A stretch of DNA of 47,519 bases from a virus. The position numbers and the translations under genes are program-made. Of the stretch, positions 27,481 through 32,733 are shown piece by piece. Numbering within the stretch: position 1 is the first letter of the stretch; the number at the start of each line of letters is the position of its first letter. The notes under the pieces were generated by a model. The model ran no database searches, was not told the origin of the DNA, and was given only the letters and a program-made list of their open reading frames with translations. The stretch is from the IMG/VR virus record IMGVR_UViG_3300046003_006728, positions 1 to 47,519 of that record; one strand, given 5' to 3'.

Positions 27481-27687
27481 GTGAGAAAAGAAACTTTCTT
27501 TTGCTTCACTTGTGGCGGTTTCTTTCGCGTCAAATTCTTCTCTTGAAACTTCTTTGACTCCATCGAGAGAATGAAGAAAAGTTTTGTTTGCTTTGTTTGA
27601 GGTTCTCGCGAAGCAATGCATCTCTGGAAATGGATTGATTCCTAAGCCAAGGTAAATGCCTTTGTTTGTAGTGGTGTTTGCTTTCAT
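27469..27687 (-). CDS. MKANT small protein, copy 1 (72 aa)
   Basis: MKANTTTNKGIYLGLGINPF start; it is a close paralogue of the gene at 30153 with GIYLG.GINPFP and AKESFFS shared. Helical end (ETATSEAKESFFSHFTA). Function unknown. The promoter, the six-base gap and the first codons also resemble those at 28928 and 30153. Confidence 0.75.
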   Translation of the reverse strand: MKANTTTNKGIYLGLGINPFPEMHCFARTSNKANKTFLHSLDGVKEVSREEFDAKETATSEAKESFFSHFTA

Positions 27688-27693
27688 GTCTTT

Positions 27694-27721
27694 AAGATAG
27701 GGTTTTTTCAGAGAAACGCAA
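27694..27721 (-). promoter_or_regulatory. Promoter for 27469-27687
   Basis: TTGCGT, 16-bp spacer, TATCTT; six bases (AAAGAC) to the ATG. The same AAAGAC precedes the gene at 30153. Confidence 0.75.
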
Positions 27722-27929
27722 GTTTTTTTTCGATTTGTTTTTCTCTGCGGATTTTGCGGAGGGTTTCGAAAGCATCTTTTCTTTCTACGATGAAAGATTG
27801 TGCGGAATAATCAGTCACAAAGACTGAGAAAACTACTTGACCTTGATTCTCTTTTTTACCCTTTGGAGTAGAAAGGGCGAAACGATTTGTGGTGTAGCGT
27901 GTGCGGGTGGTTTGACGTTCGATTTGCAT
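27708..27929 (-). CDS. Small basic protein (73 aa)
   Basis: MQIERQTTRTRYTTNRFALS, then KGKKENQGQVVFSVFVTDYS and a charged helical end. No family recognised. The last codons carry the -35 of the next promoter. Own promoter six bases from the ATG. Confidence 0.65.
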   Translation of the reverse strand: MQIERQTTRTRYTTNRFALSTPKGKKENQGQVVFSVFVTDYSAQSFIVERKDAFETLRKIRREKQIEKKLAFL

Positions 27930-27935
27930 GGGGAA

Positions 27936-27964
27936 AGTATAGTTTAAAAAGGGTTTTGGTGCAA
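27936..27964 (-). promoter_or_regulatory. Promoter for 27708-27929
   Basis: TTGCAC, 17-bp spacer, TATACT; six bases to the ATG. Confidence 0.75.
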
Positions 27965-27993
27965 GGTTTATTTTGCTTTTTTATTTTTTATTT

Positions 27994-28182
27994 TTAGACT
28001 GGTTGAGCAAAGTTCATGAGGAAACCTAGGTCTTTGAAGCGATCAGAGTGACGAGCAGGGATGCAACCATTTTCATGTAACATTCTGCAAACATCACCTT
28101 GGATGCTTTGAACTTTCATGATTCTTCCGCTTACGCGAACTTTCATGCCTTCAGTGATTGTGATTTGTTTTTCGTTTTTCAT
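27994..28182 (-). CDS. Small protein (62 aa)
   Basis: MKNEKQITITEGMKVRVSGR, then SIQGDVCRMLHENGCIPARH and RFKDLGFLMNFAQPV. A strand-rich N-terminal half like an SH3-type barrel; unrecognised. The promoter shows that the start is at 28182 rather than at the longer frame's 28251. Confidence 0.65.
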   Translation of the reverse strand: MKNEKQITITEGMKVRVSGRIMKVQSIQGDVCRMLHENGCIPARHSDRFKDLGFLMNFAQPV

Positions 28183-28188
28183 GCCCAA

Positions 28189-28217
28189 AGTATAATCAAA
28201 AACCCGCTTTTCCGCAA
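28189..28217 (-). promoter_or_regulatory. Promoter for 27994-28182
   Basis: TTGCGG, 17-bp spacer, TATACT; six bases to the ATG. Confidence 0.7.
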
Positions 28218-28271
28218 GAACTTTCTGCATAAAAAAGCATTTATTTTTCACTTTTTATTTGAAGAAAACGC

Positions 28272-28300
28272 TTGACAGAATTCTCTAACAGCCATCTAAC
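28272..28300 (+). promoter_or_regulatory. Opposite-strand promoter of repeat copy F
   Basis: TTGACA, 17-bp spacer, TCTAAC; TCTAACAG occurs twice 11 bp apart. The element starts 19 bases after the -10. Confidence 0.6.
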
Positions 28301-28318
28301 AGTTTCTTTTTGAGCTTC

Positions 28319-28395
28319 GTAAGTCACTGAGTATCAACGACTTACGCGCGGCGGGGGGCGCGGGGCGCGTAACTCCTTGAGGCTCAACGAGTTAC
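28319..28395 (+). repeat. 77-bp double-palindrome element, copy F
   Basis: Palindromes 28319-28345 and 28369-28395, core 23 bp identical in type to copy E. The first is AAGTC/GACTT, the second AACTC/GAGTT. It lies 36 bases behind the stop of the minus gene at 28431. Confidence 0.9.
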
Positions 28396-28430
28396 GGGGC
28401 TGAATTATTTTTATTTTTTTTTCTTTACAT

Positions 28431-28640
28431 TCAACCCGCGATCTTGCGAAGCATCGCACTTCCGCGATACTCAAGAATTGTTAGACCATAGCAAGCGATG
28501 AAGAAAAGCGAGCCTGTCGCGACAAAGTAAAGATCTTGATTGAGGCAACCATAGAAAGCAACGATTACACCAGTGAGGAAGTAAGCAATGACAGTGAGGG
28601 CGATGATCCAGTTTTTGATGATGTATTTATTGATTTTCAT
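28431..28640 (-). CDS. Two-span membrane protein (69 aa)
   Basis: MKINKYIIKNWIIALTVIAY and YFVATGSLFFIACYGLTI are two helices separated by a loop, with a basic C-terminus (YRGSAMLRKIAG). Unrecognised. The promoter gives a leader of 31 nt, longer than its neighbours. Confidence 0.65.
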   Translation of the reverse strand: MKINKYIIKNWIIALTVIAYFLTGVIVAFYGCLNQDLYFVATGSLFFIACYGLTILEYRGSAMLRKIAG

Positions 28641-28671
28641 ATTTTTTTAGTGTGTGTGAGTTGGTGAAGAG

Positions 28672-28700
28672 AGTGTGGTATATTCGGGGCGAGTTGGCAA
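28672..28700 (-). promoter_or_regulatory. Promoter for 28431-28640
   Basis: TTGCCA, 17-bp spacer, CACACT. Confidence 0.5.
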
Positions 28701-28707
28701 GATTTAT

Positions 28708-28884
28708 TTACAGATAATTTTTGACATTATTTCTTGCTTCGTCCAGATGTTCCGAATCATCAATTTGATTTAAAACGGCTTCTTTTATTTCGGCAATCAT
28801 TGCGTCAAAATCGTCTACGCAAAATTCTAAATGGCGTTTGCCTTGGCAATAGCCGCTGATAATGTTTTTTATTTCGTCTTTCAT
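28708..28884 (-). CDS. Small acidic helical protein (58 aa)
   Basis: MKDEIKNIISGYCQGKRHLE, then FDAMIAEIKEAVLNQIDDSE: helical, acidic, no family. Supported by a promoter seven bases from the ATG. Confidence 0.65.
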   Translation of the reverse strand: MKDEIKNIISGYCQGKRHLEFCVDDFDAMIAEIKEAVLNQIDDSEHLDEARNNVKNYL

Positions 28885-28891
28885 GGTGGTA

Positions 28892-28919
28892 ATTGTAGAG
28901 ATTTTTTAATGGTTGGCAA
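28892..28919 (-). promoter_or_regulatory. Promoter for 28708-28884
   Basis: TTGCCA, 16-bp spacer, TACAAT; seven bases to the ATG. Confidence 0.65.
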
Positions 28920-28927
28920 GGATTATT

Positions 28928-29077
28928 TTATGCACTTTCCAATTCTGACAGATGAACTTCTTTTTCCTCTCCATCGTTGAAAGAGATGAAGGCGGTATCG
29001 TCAAAGACTTCTTCGATGATAACGAGTTGGTTATGGTAGATTGCGTATTGAATGTGCGATGTGGTGTTTGCTTTCAT
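28928..29077 (-). CDS. MKANTT small protein of the EVxLxxLxxx family (49 aa)
   Basis: MKANTTSHIQYAIYHNQLVI start with the same first codons as 27469 and 30153, but the body (AFISFNDGEEKEVHLSELES) resembles the 25212/29959 family. The join suggests that a promoter-plus-start module was exchanged between small genes. The start at 29077 follows from the promoter. Confidence 0.7.
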   Translation of the reverse strand: MKANTTSHIQYAIYHNQLVIIEEVFDDTAFISFNDGEEKEVHLSELESA

Positions 29078-29083
29078 GTAATT

Positions 29084-29111
29084 AAGATACCCGATTTGAT
29101 CGAAACCGCAA
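29084..29111 (-). promoter_or_regulatory. Promoter for 28928-29077
   Basis: TTGCGG, 16-bp spacer, TATCTT; six bases to the ATG. Confidence 0.75.
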
Positions 29112-29156
29112 GAAAAAAAAAACGTTTTTTTATTTATTTTTTTCTGAAGAAAACGC

Positions 29157-29185
29157 TTGACAAGATGCGGCACAAACCATCTAAC
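29157..29185 (+). promoter_or_regulatory. Opposite-strand promoter of repeat copy G
   Basis: TTGACA, 17-bp spacer, TCTAAC; here the first of two TCTAACAG copies is the -10. The element starts 19 bases later. Confidence 0.6.
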
Positions 29186-29203
29186 AGCATTCTAACAGTC
29201 TAT

Positions 29204-29280
29204 GTAAGTCACTGATACTCAATGAGTTACGCGCGTGGGGGGGCGCGAGGCGCGTAAGTCGTTGAGGCTCAACGAGTTAC
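29204..29280 (+). repeat. 77-bp double-palindrome element, copy G
   Basis: Palindromes 29204-29230 and 29254-29280 with a 23-bp core containing seven G in a row. Both palindromes have a G-G mismatch at position 5. It ends 9 bases from the stop of the minus gene at 29290. Confidence 0.9.
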
Positions 29281-29289
29281 GCTTACGCT

Positions 29290-29517
29290 TTAGACTGGAA
29301 AGCCTTCCTCTTCTAACAGTTCCACGACAGCATCTTGGGCTATGTTATAGAGTTCACTTGTTAGAGCGTTATCACCCTCCTCTTCAATGTATTCCTCCAT
29401 CTCATCGAGAGCATACATGACACAGGGAAGGTCAGGCAAGTCAGAGAGAGAAAGCCCTGACATGTCAAGGCAAGCTTTATTCATGATGGCAAGGCATTTT
29501 TTGCGTGTGTTATCCAT
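29290..29517 (-). CDS. Small acidic protein, DLPDLPCVMYALD family, copy 2 (75 aa)
   Basis: MDNTRKKCLAIMNKACLDMS start; paralogue of 22416 with the same acidic helix (EEYIEEEGD). The second copy lies 7 kb away and is followed by element G, whereas the first is followed by element type 2. Function unknown. Confidence 0.78.
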   Translation of the reverse strand: MDNTRKKCLAIMNKACLDMSGLSLSDLPDLPCVMYALDEMEEYIEEEGDNALTSELYNIAQDAVVELLEEEGFPV

Positions 29518-29527
29518 AGTGGTATTG

Positions 29528-29548
29528 TGTTAGATGTTTTCTGTTAGA
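29528..29548 (-). repeat. TCTAACAG direct repeat before 29290-29517
   Basis: TCTAACAG and TCTAACAC, 14 bp apart on the minus strand, partly in the stop codon of the upstream gene. The similar pair at 29941 and the promoter repeats at 19635-28302 show a common motif. Confidence 0.5.
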
Positions 29549-29828
29549 TCGCTTTTCTGATTGTAAGACCCCAACCTGTTAGAGTTTTGAATTCATAACT
29601 AGGCGGGATTATCGGAAGAGGCACGGCTTCGGCTTCGTACCATTCCCCATTTATCACCCTGCCGCCATTAAAGCGGATCGTTTGACCATATTGCGGATAG
29701 CTTGAAGCATTGCTCGCAATGATACCCTTGGGCGGTTTGTCGCCATAGGCGTTCGCTGGCGCGTGTCTTGCGCGTTTTGCGCATTCTTTTTCCGTCCATA
29801 TCTCTTGGGGATGAGTGTAAGTTTTCAT
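29544..29828 (-). CDS. Hypothetical basic protein (94 aa)
   Basis: MKTYTHPQEIWTEKECAKRA, then IRFNGGRVINGEWYEAEAVP and GWGLTIRKAI at the end. A beta-rich C-terminal part with a Trp-rich turn; no family. The start at 29828 lies 5 bases after the stop of the small gene upstream. Confidence 0.65.
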   Translation of the reverse strand: MKTYTHPQEIWTEKECAKRARHAPANAYGDKPPKGIIASNASSYPQYGQTIRFNGGRVINGEWYEAEAVPLPIIPPSYEFKTLTGWGLTIRKAI

Positions 29829-29833
29829 TTCTG

Positions 29834-29932
29834 TTAGAGTGTGGAGACGATCCAAGCATTGGTAATGTAAAGCGTGAATGCGATCATCAAACCGAAGGCG
29901 AGGAACACAATGATGTTTTCGAATGTTTGCAT
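29834..29932 (-). CDS. Membrane micropeptide (32 aa)
   Basis: MQTFENIIVFLAFGLMIAFT followed by LYITNAWIVSTL: one long hydrophobic helix. It is packed between genes on both sides (5 bases to the next ATG), so translation is plausible. Confidence 0.5.
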   Translation of the reverse strand: MQTFENIIVFLAFGLMIAFTLYITNAWIVSTL

Positions 29933-29940
29933 AGTTTTTT

Positions 29941-29963
29941 CTGTTAGATGTTTTTCTGTTAGG
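29941..29963 (-). repeat. TCTAACAG direct repeat before 29834-29932
   Basis: CCTAACAG and TCTAACAG, 15 bp apart, the first including the stop codon of 29959-30111. No canonical promoter lies here, so a regulatory or ribosome-related role is uncertain. Confidence 0.45.
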
Positions 29964-30111
29964 CTACAAAGTCCAAGGTGATCAGAGGAACTTCTTCTTC
30001 TCTTCCGCAATCGTAAGAGATAAGAGCAAGTGTGCCGTAGTCTGTTGCATAAATTTCGAGAACGATCACAGGCATTCCACAGTAGTTAGCGAATTCAATT
30101 TTTTCTTTCAT
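29959..30111 (-). CDS. Small acidic protein, EVPLxTLDFV family, copy 2 (50 aa)
   Basis: MKEKIEFANYCGMPVIVLEI, then ALISYDCGREEEVPLITLDF. Paralogue of the gene at 25212. Own promoter six bases from the ATG. Confidence 0.7.
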   Translation of the reverse strand: MKEKIEFANYCGMPVIVLEIYATDYGTLALISYDCGREEEVPLITLDFVA

Positions 30112-30117
30112 GGCTTT

Positions 30118-30145
30118 AGTGTATTGGATTTGAGGTGTGTGTAAA
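30118..30145 (-). promoter_or_regulatory. Promoter for 29959-30111
   Basis: TTTACA, 16-bp spacer, TACACT; six bases to the ATG. Confidence 0.7.
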
Positions 30146-30152
30146 GATTTAT

Positions 30153-30371
30153 TTATGCTTCAAAGCGAGAAAAGAAACTTTCTTTAGCTTCTGCTATGGC
30201 GTTTTCTTTGGCTGTAAACTCTTCCAAAGAAATTTCAATGATTCCGTTGAGAGAGTCAAAGAAAGATTTGTTCGCTCCGTTTGAAGTCTTTGCGAAGGCG
30301 TGGAGAGTTGGGAATGGATTGATTCCTTTGCCAAGGTAGATTCCGAAGTTAGTTGCGGTGTTTGCTTTCAT
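30153..30371 (-). CDS. MKANT small protein, copy 2 (72 aa)
   Basis: MKANTATNFGIYLGKGINPF start; paralogue of 27469 with AKTSNGANKSFFDSLNG in place of ARTSNKANKTFLHSLDG. Same length. The start is fixed by the alignment and by the promoter, not by the longer upstream frame. Confidence 0.75.
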   Translation of the reverse strand: MKANTATNFGIYLGKGINPFPTLHAFAKTSNGANKSFFDSLNGIIEISLEEFTAKENAIAEAKESFFSRFEA

Positions 30372-30377
30372 GTCTTT

Positions 30378-30405
30378 AGAGTAGTAGATTTTTGCAGAAA
30401 CGCAA
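30378..30405 (-). promoter_or_regulatory. Promoter for 30153-30371
   Basis: TTGCGT, 16-bp spacer, TACTCT; six bases (AAAGAC) to the ATG. Confidence 0.75.
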
Positions 30406-30408
30406 GAT

Positions 30409-30558
30409 TTATTTTGCGAAGATAGATTTATTTTTAAGGCTGTTGAGAAGAGCCATTGTCTTTTCATGCTCTTTCTTTTCTTGCTCACGCTTTGCTTTCG
30501 CGTCTGCAATGATCTTGTCGAGAGTAGGGAATTGGATAGTGGTGAATTGATCTTTCAT
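30409..30558 (-). CDS. Small basic coiled protein (49 aa)
   Basis: MKDQFTTIQFPTLDKIIADA, then KAKREQEKKEHEKTMALLNS: an amphipathic charged helix, likely coiled coil. No family. The promoter is in the standard position. Confidence 0.62.
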   Translation of the reverse strand: MKDQFTTIQFPTLDKIIADAKAKREQEKKEHEKTMALLNSLKNKSIFAK

Positions 30559-30564
30559 GTCTAA

Positions 30565-30592
30565 AGACTACGATATTTTCTGCAAACCGCAA
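30565..30592 (-). promoter_or_regulatory. Promoter for 30409-30558
   Basis: TTGCGG, 16-bp spacer, TAGTCT; six bases to the ATG. Confidence 0.7.
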
Positions 30593-30793
30593 GAAAAAAA
30601 ACGCTTTTTTTGAACTTTTTTTTACTTCAGAAAAGGGGGTGGGTTTTTATAAAATCCTTGACAAACCCTTTTTTTCAAAAAGTAGGGCGGGGGGGTGATT
30701 TCTATATCCTCAACCCATTTCAAAAGCTTCAATCAAAATACCCCCTCAAAGTCTATCACAACAGACCCCCACCCCTTTTCTTAAAATCGCGCT
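30593..30793. other. Gene-free stretch with G-runs
   Basis: About 200 bases with several runs of G or C (GGGGGTGGG, GGGCGGGGGGG, CCCCCACCCC) and a TTGACA at 30658 without a convincing -10. The long plus frame across it (30610-30966) is proline- and lysine-rich shadow. It might be a decayed copy of the GC-rich repeats; I see no complete element. Confidence 0.5.
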
Positions 30794-31066
30794 TTAAGAA
30801 TCAAAAACTTCTTTTCTTATCTTCTTCATTAATAAATCAGCAAACAAACAAACAGAGCTACCATAAAAACACCAAAACCAACTACCTCCCCAGAAGAAAC
30901 CAAAGAAAACCCCACACCAAAAACCCAAACACAAACAACAATCAAACAAAAGCTCAAAAAATTTGAACCTCATTAAAAAATTTCGAGGCAAATTAAGAAT
31001 CGCCCCGTATTTAAGAATAAAACACAAACCAATTAAACAAAAAGTTTGAAAAACTAAATTAGTCAT
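30794..31066 (-). CDS. Small membrane protein with CxGFWxG motif (DUF1360-like)
   Basis: MTNLVFQTFCLIGLCFILKY, a first helix, then FFELLFDCCLCLGFWCGVFF with the CLCLGFW.G pattern typical of the small DUF1360 phage/bacterial membrane family, and a basic end. Function unknown. Its start overlaps the upstream stop by 8 bases. Confidence 0.65.
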   Translation of the reverse strand: MTNLVFQTFCLIGLCFILKYGAILNLPRNFLMRFKFFELLFDCCLCLGFWCGVFFGFFWGGSWFWCFYGSSVCLFADLLMKKIRKEVFDS

Positions 31067-31247
31067 TTAATAAATCTTGTGCCGCTTTTGATACTAAGAG
31101 TATTTCTTCTTTAGAAAGAATAACCACGTTTTGATAGTCGTCTTTGATGGTGAATTTATCGTCTGCGCCCAATTCAACGATGGGGCATCCGTTATTATTG
31201 CAGCAAAGCTTTACAGAGTTGTCAGATAATTTTTTGATCATATACAT
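31059..31247 (-). CDS. Small protein (62 aa)
   Basis: MYMIKKLSDNSVKLCCNNNG start, then a KFTIKDDYQNVVILSKEEIL segment: beta strands followed by a helix. Unrecognised. A second ATG two codons on is possible. Ends coupled to the membrane gene. Confidence 0.6.
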   Translation of the reverse strand: MYMIKKLSDNSVKLCCNNNGCPIVELGADDKFTIKDDYQNVVILSKEEILLVSKAAQDLLND

Positions 31248-31256
31248 ATTATAATA

Positions 31257-31487
31257 TCAAACATCTAAAAAATCAATTTTGCAAAAGAATATTGGACCTC
31301 TTTTGCCAAAATCTTTATTAATGTTTTTCTCAAAAAAAGAAAGTGCATGTTTATGGTCGCATTTTAACTGCGCTTTTATTTTTAAAATAATCTTTTCTCT
31401 GTCGTAAACATAGACTGTGTTATCGTAAGCTTGTCCAACTCCCATTAGGCAGTCTTCATAATTATTGAATTTTACTGGTAAATCCAT
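31257..31487 (-). CDS. Hypothetical protein (76 aa)
   Basis: MDLPVKFNNYEDCLMGVGQA start, alpha/beta, then KKHALSFF-like helix and a GPIFFCKIDFLD strand. It may be conserved with other phages ('YDREKIILKI' core) but is unnamed. It is divergent from phoH. Confidence 0.6.
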   Translation of the reverse strand: MDLPVKFNNYEDCLMGVGQAYDNTVYVYDREKIILKIKAQLKCDHKHALSFFEKNINKDFGKRGPIFFCKIDFLDV

Positions 31488-31548
31488 TTTAAAAAGTGTA
31501 ATTAATTATAGGTTTTCAAATAATAACAATACTCAACAAGTATTTCAA

Positions 31549-32289
31549 ATGACAAACGTAAAAGCACCCAAAAATAGACAGAAGAAGTTAAAAAAACAAG
31601 ACACTTCACTCCATGTCCACCAAAATCAAAAAATAAATTTTGACCTAAATGTAAGAGATCTACCTTGGACAGAAAGACAACAAGAAATTATTGATGCCAC
31701 TTTAAAAAAGAAATCCAAATTAACAATAGTAGATGGAATTTGGGGTTCAGGTAAATCTGTTCTGGCAGTTTATGCGTGTTTAAAACTTCTCCAAGAGAAA
31801 AAAATTTCAAACATTCTATACATAAGAAATATTGTACAAAGCGGAACAGGAACTCTTGGATGGCTTGGTGGCGATTTGGAAACTCGACTTAGCCCCTACA
31901 TGTTGCCATTTCAACAAAAGCTTGACGAGTTGTTGCCTCAAGAACAAGTGGATAGACTCATCAGAGAAGGCATCGTAGAAAGTCAGCCTGTAGCATTACT
32001 TAGAGGAACTTCCTACAATTGCTACGGAATCATTATTGACGAAGCTGGATGTATGACGAAAGAGGATATTCTTTTGACTTTATCTAGGGTTGGCAATTTC
32101 AGTTATGTTTTTCTTATTGGCGACTCTTGGCAGGTTGATGTTCATAATTCTGGATTCAGAAAAATCTTTGAAATCTTTAACGACGAAGAATCTAAAGAAA
32201 ATAAAGTATATGCTTTCGAACTTCAGGACAAAATGGATGTCATGCGTTCAGAATTGTTGAAATTTATAATGAAAAAAGTAAAAACTTAA
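31549..32289 (+). CDS. phoH: PhoH-like ATPase
   Basis: The product (246 aa) has an N-terminal basic tail, a Q-motif-like region (TERQQEIIDATLKK), Walker A GIWGSGKS (about residue 66), then RNIVQSGTGTLGWLGGD and Walker B GIIIDEAG (about 163), with VFLIGDSWQ as the following motif. PhoH-like proteins are common in phages; they resemble the N-terminal part of RecD-type helicases and their role is unsettled. The ATG at 31549 is chosen; the earlier TTG is not supported by a ribosome site. Confidence 0.9.
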   Translation: MTNVKAPKNRQKKLKKQDTSLHVHQNQKINFDLNVRDLPWTERQQEIIDATLKKKSKLTIVDGIWGSGKSVLAVYACLKLLQEKKISNILYIRNIVQSGTGTLGWLGGDLETRLSPYMLPFQQKLDELLPQEQVDRLIREGIVESQPVALLRGTSYNCYGIIIDEAGCMTKEDILLTLSRVGNFSYVFLIGDSWQVDVHNSGFRKIFEIFNDEESKENKVYAFELQDKMDVMRSELLKFIMKKVKT

Positions 32290-32351
32290 ATAAAAATTAG
32301 AAATATATCTTTTCCTAACATAAAATTAGTGTATCAAGAAAAATTAATTTT

Positions 32352-32729
32352 ATGAATAAAGAATTTTGTATTAACTGTGGGCATAAAAACTTATTTGAGG
32401 TTAACAAACCTAAGTTTTGTGCTGGCTGTGGAACTGCATTTAATGTGTTTTCCAGTAAAGCTTCTGCAAACGCTCAAACACAAGACGTTGAAGAACAAGA
32501 AGAAGATTATCAAATAAAATCATTCGATATAAATAAACTTAAAAAATCTATAGTTTTTGAATCAAAAGCCAAAGTAAGAACTTTAGACGAATTATGGCAA
32601 GATCCAGCACCAAGAGATTCAAATTCTTTTAGGGCGCATTCGTCAGATCCATCTGGCAGAGAAATCATAAAAAAGACAATGGAAGAATGTTCCCCCGTTA
32701 AACAAGTTAAAGAAATTGGTGACGAATAA
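32352..32729 (+). CDS. Zinc-ribbon protein
   Basis: The N-terminal 28 residues hold two CxxC pairs (FCINCGHKN and KFCAGCGTAF), a zinc ribbon. The remaining 95 residues are acidic and probably disordered. The gene sits directly before the sigma factor; a role with transcription is possible but inferred from position only. Confidence 0.75.
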   Translation: MNKEFCINCGHKNLFEVNKPKFCAGCGTAFNVFSSKASANAQTQDVEEQEEDYQIKSFDINKLKKSIVFESKAKVRTLDELWQDPAPRDSNSFRAHSSDPSGREIIKKTMEECSPVKQVKEIGDE

Positions 32730-32733
32730 TTAA

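Noticed and set aside
18168-29280. CRISPR array
   Set aside because: Repeats occur only in pairs per locus, the 23-bp core is itself conserved rather than variable, and no cas gene is present.
30610-30966. Plus-strand frame of 118 codons
   Set aside because: It overlaps the better-supported minus membrane gene (30794-31066) and crosses G-rich non-coding DNA; its product is low-complexity Pro/Lys/Asn/Thr-rich.
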